Assembly: GCA_031288855.1 (NCBI GenBank)
Contig: JAITQQ010000150.1
Location: forward strand, 1-7,783
Length of the DNA stretch: 7,783 nt
Reading direction: 5' to 3'
Source of the DNA: Prevotellaceae bacterium
Lineage (GTDB): Bacteria > Bacteroidota > Bacteroidia > Bacteroidales > UBA932
Every line of letters starts with the position of its first letter. Position 1 is the stretch's first letter. The notes under the pieces are model-generated. The model searched no databases and had not been told where the DNA came from. It saw nothing but the letters and a program-made list of their open reading frames with translations. Position numbers and translations under genes: made by a program. Below are positions 6,763 to 7,783 of the stretch, in pieces.

Positions 6763-7716
6763 TTACATCACAAAATGACTGCTTATCGACTGGTAGTTGT
6801 ACACCTTGTCAATGACTTCGGCAAACAATTCGGCAATGGAAAGCACTTTGATTTTTGAGGTATCCACGTCCTTGCCCGGACGCAGCGGAATGGTGTCGGT
6901 TACGATGACTTCCTTGATGCACGACCGCGCAATGCGCTCGTAGGCCGGTCCCGAAAGCACGGCATGCGTAGCCATGACGCGCACGCTGAGCGCGCCTTTT
7001 TCCATCAGCATGTCGGCGGCTTTGGAAATCGTTCCCGCCGTGTCCACCATGTCGTCAAGGATAAGAATATTGCGGCCTTCCACCTCGCCGATAGCGGTCA
7101 TCTCGCCCACTACATTCGCTTTCTCGCGCGATTTGTGGCATATAATCATCGGGCATTCCAGCAGGCGGGCGTAGGCGTTCACGCGTTTTGCGCCGCCCAT
7201 GTCGGGCGCAGCCACCGAGAGGTTTTCGATTTTCAGGTTTTTGACATACGGAAGAAACACCATACTTGCGAAAATATGGTCAACCGGAAAATCAAAGAAA
7301 CCTTGTATCTGGTCGGCGTGCAGGTCGGCGGTCATCACCCTGTCGCAGCCGGCAGCGGCCAGCAGGTTGGCCACCATCTTGGCGCCTATCGACACGCGCG
7401 GGCGGTCTTTGCGGTCTTGCCGCGCCCATCCGAAATAGGGCATCACGGCAATCACCTTGTAGGCCGAAGCCCGGCGCGCCGCATCAATCATCAACAGCAG
7501 TTCGAACAAATTATCGACCGGCGGAAAGGTTGATTGCACGATGAACACCGTGCAGCCGCGCACGCTCTCGTCGAACGCGGGTTGAAATTCGCCGTCGCTG
7601 AATTCCGTAACCAGCGATTTGCCTAACTCCGTGCCCAGCGCCTTTGCAATGCGTTCGGCCAGATAACGTGAAGAGCGACAGGAAAAAATTTTTATTTGAT
7701 GTTCGGAGGGATGCAT
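6763..7716 (-). CDS. prs: Ribose-phosphate pyrophosphokinase (PRPP synthetase)
   Basis: The enzyme makes 5-phosphoribosyl-1-pyrophosphate from ribose 5-phosphate and ATP in the cytoplasm, supplying purine, pyrimidine, NAD, His and Trp synthesis. The 317-residue length is that of class I bacterial PRPP synthetases. Visible motifs are EFSDGEF (38-44), the ATP-binding segment RQDRK (99-103), DLHADQIQGFF (131-141), PDMGGAKR (171-178), and the flexible catalytic loop with K195 and R197 in HKSREKANVVGEM. The PRPP-binding loop is DDMVDTAGT (221-229). No essential motif is missing. The ATG at 7716 lies 16 bases after the -7 element of a matching promoter, so the mRNA leader should be only about 10 bases, AT-rich and without a Shine-Dalgarno sequence. 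It is the first gene of a probable operon with the barrel protein and priA. Confidence 0.97.
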   Translation of the reverse strand: MHPSEHQIKIFSCRSSRYLAERIAKALGTELGKSLVTEFSDGEFQPAFDESVRGCTVFIVQSTFPPVDNLFELLLMIDAARRASAYKVIAVMPYFGWARQDRKDRPRVSIGAKMVANLLAAAGCDRVMTADLHADQIQGFFDFPVDHIFASMVFLPYVKNLKIENLSVAAPDMGGAKRVNAYARLLECPMIICHKSREKANVVGEMTAIGEVEGRNILILDDMVDTAGTISKAADMLMEKGALSVRVMATHAVLSGPAYERIARSCIKEVIVTDTIPLRPGKDVDTSKIKVLSIAELFAEVIDKVYNYQSISSHFVM

Positions 7717-7732
7717 GCCACAATAATTTATG

Positions 7733-7763
7733 CAAATATACCAAAACTATTCGGAAATACAAA
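7733..7763 (-). promoter_or_regulatory. Bacteroidota-type promoter of the prs operon
   Basis: On the minus strand, TTTG (7763-7760) is followed after exactly 19 bases by TATATTTG (7740-7733), a full match to the Bacteroidota -33/-7 consensus. The spacing is the same as in the porW promoter. The -7 element ends 16 bases before the prs ATG, so transcription should start around 7725-7728. The call is based on consensus, spacing and position. Confidence 0.75.
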
Positions 7764-7780
7764 AATCTTTCCTACCTTTG
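7750..7780 (+). promoter_or_regulatory. Rightward promoter for a divergent gene beyond the window
   Basis: TACCTTTG at 7773-7780 is a textbook Bacteroidota -7 element on the plus strand. Nineteen bases upstream lies TTCG (7750-7753), a three-of-four match to the TTTG -33 element. It points off the right edge, only 3 bases from the end, so the gene it would serve cannot be seen. Its -33 element lies inside the spacer of the leftward prs promoter, so the two elements are interleaved. Confidence 0.5.
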
Positions 7781-7783
7781 CCT

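Noticed and set aside
6964..7533. Plus-strand open frame of 189 codons antisense to prs
   Set aside because: It mirrors the prs codons, is unusually rich in His and Arg, and has no promoter or recognisable domain.

Overview
The window comes from a member of the Bacteroidota (Bacteroidetes). Three things support this. A PorW/SprE-type lipoprotein of the type IX secretion system (T9SS), a machine confined to this phylum, is present. The promoters fit the phylum's TTTG-N19-TAnnTTTG pattern. Start codons lack Shine-Dalgarno sequences. I cannot place it reliably below phylum level. Nearly all of the window is coding.

Left part (plus strand). The window opens inside a gene for a YhcG/DUF1016-family PDDEXK nuclease-like protein, of which only the C-terminal nuclease domain is present. 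A 122-base gap follows. It holds a perfect 32-bp palindrome (possible terminator) and a well-formed promoter whose -7 element ends only 9 bases before the next start codon. That gene, porW/sprE, encodes a large TPR lipoprotein. It overlaps tsaE, the ATPase of tRNA t6A biosynthesis, by 29 bases, so the two form one transcription unit.

Right part (minus strand). prs (PRPP synthetase), a small uncharacterised outer-membrane beta-barrel protein, and priA (replication-restart helicase) are read leftwards. The prs stop codon directly abuts the barrel gene's start (TAAATG), and 11 bases separate the barrel gene from priA. This looks like a three-gene operon driven by a good promoter just upstream of prs. 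priA and tsaE converge, with 28 bases between their stop codons.

Right edge. A second promoter, pointing right and interleaved with the prs promoter, probably serves a divergent gene outside the window.

Most genes are core functions: nucleotide precursor supply, tRNA modification, replication restart and protein secretion. The less explained items are the YhcG-type gene, the barrel protein between two housekeeping genes, the long palindrome, and a SPOR-like look to the PorW C-terminus. I see no RNA genes, CRISPR array, insertion sequence or clearly new system.
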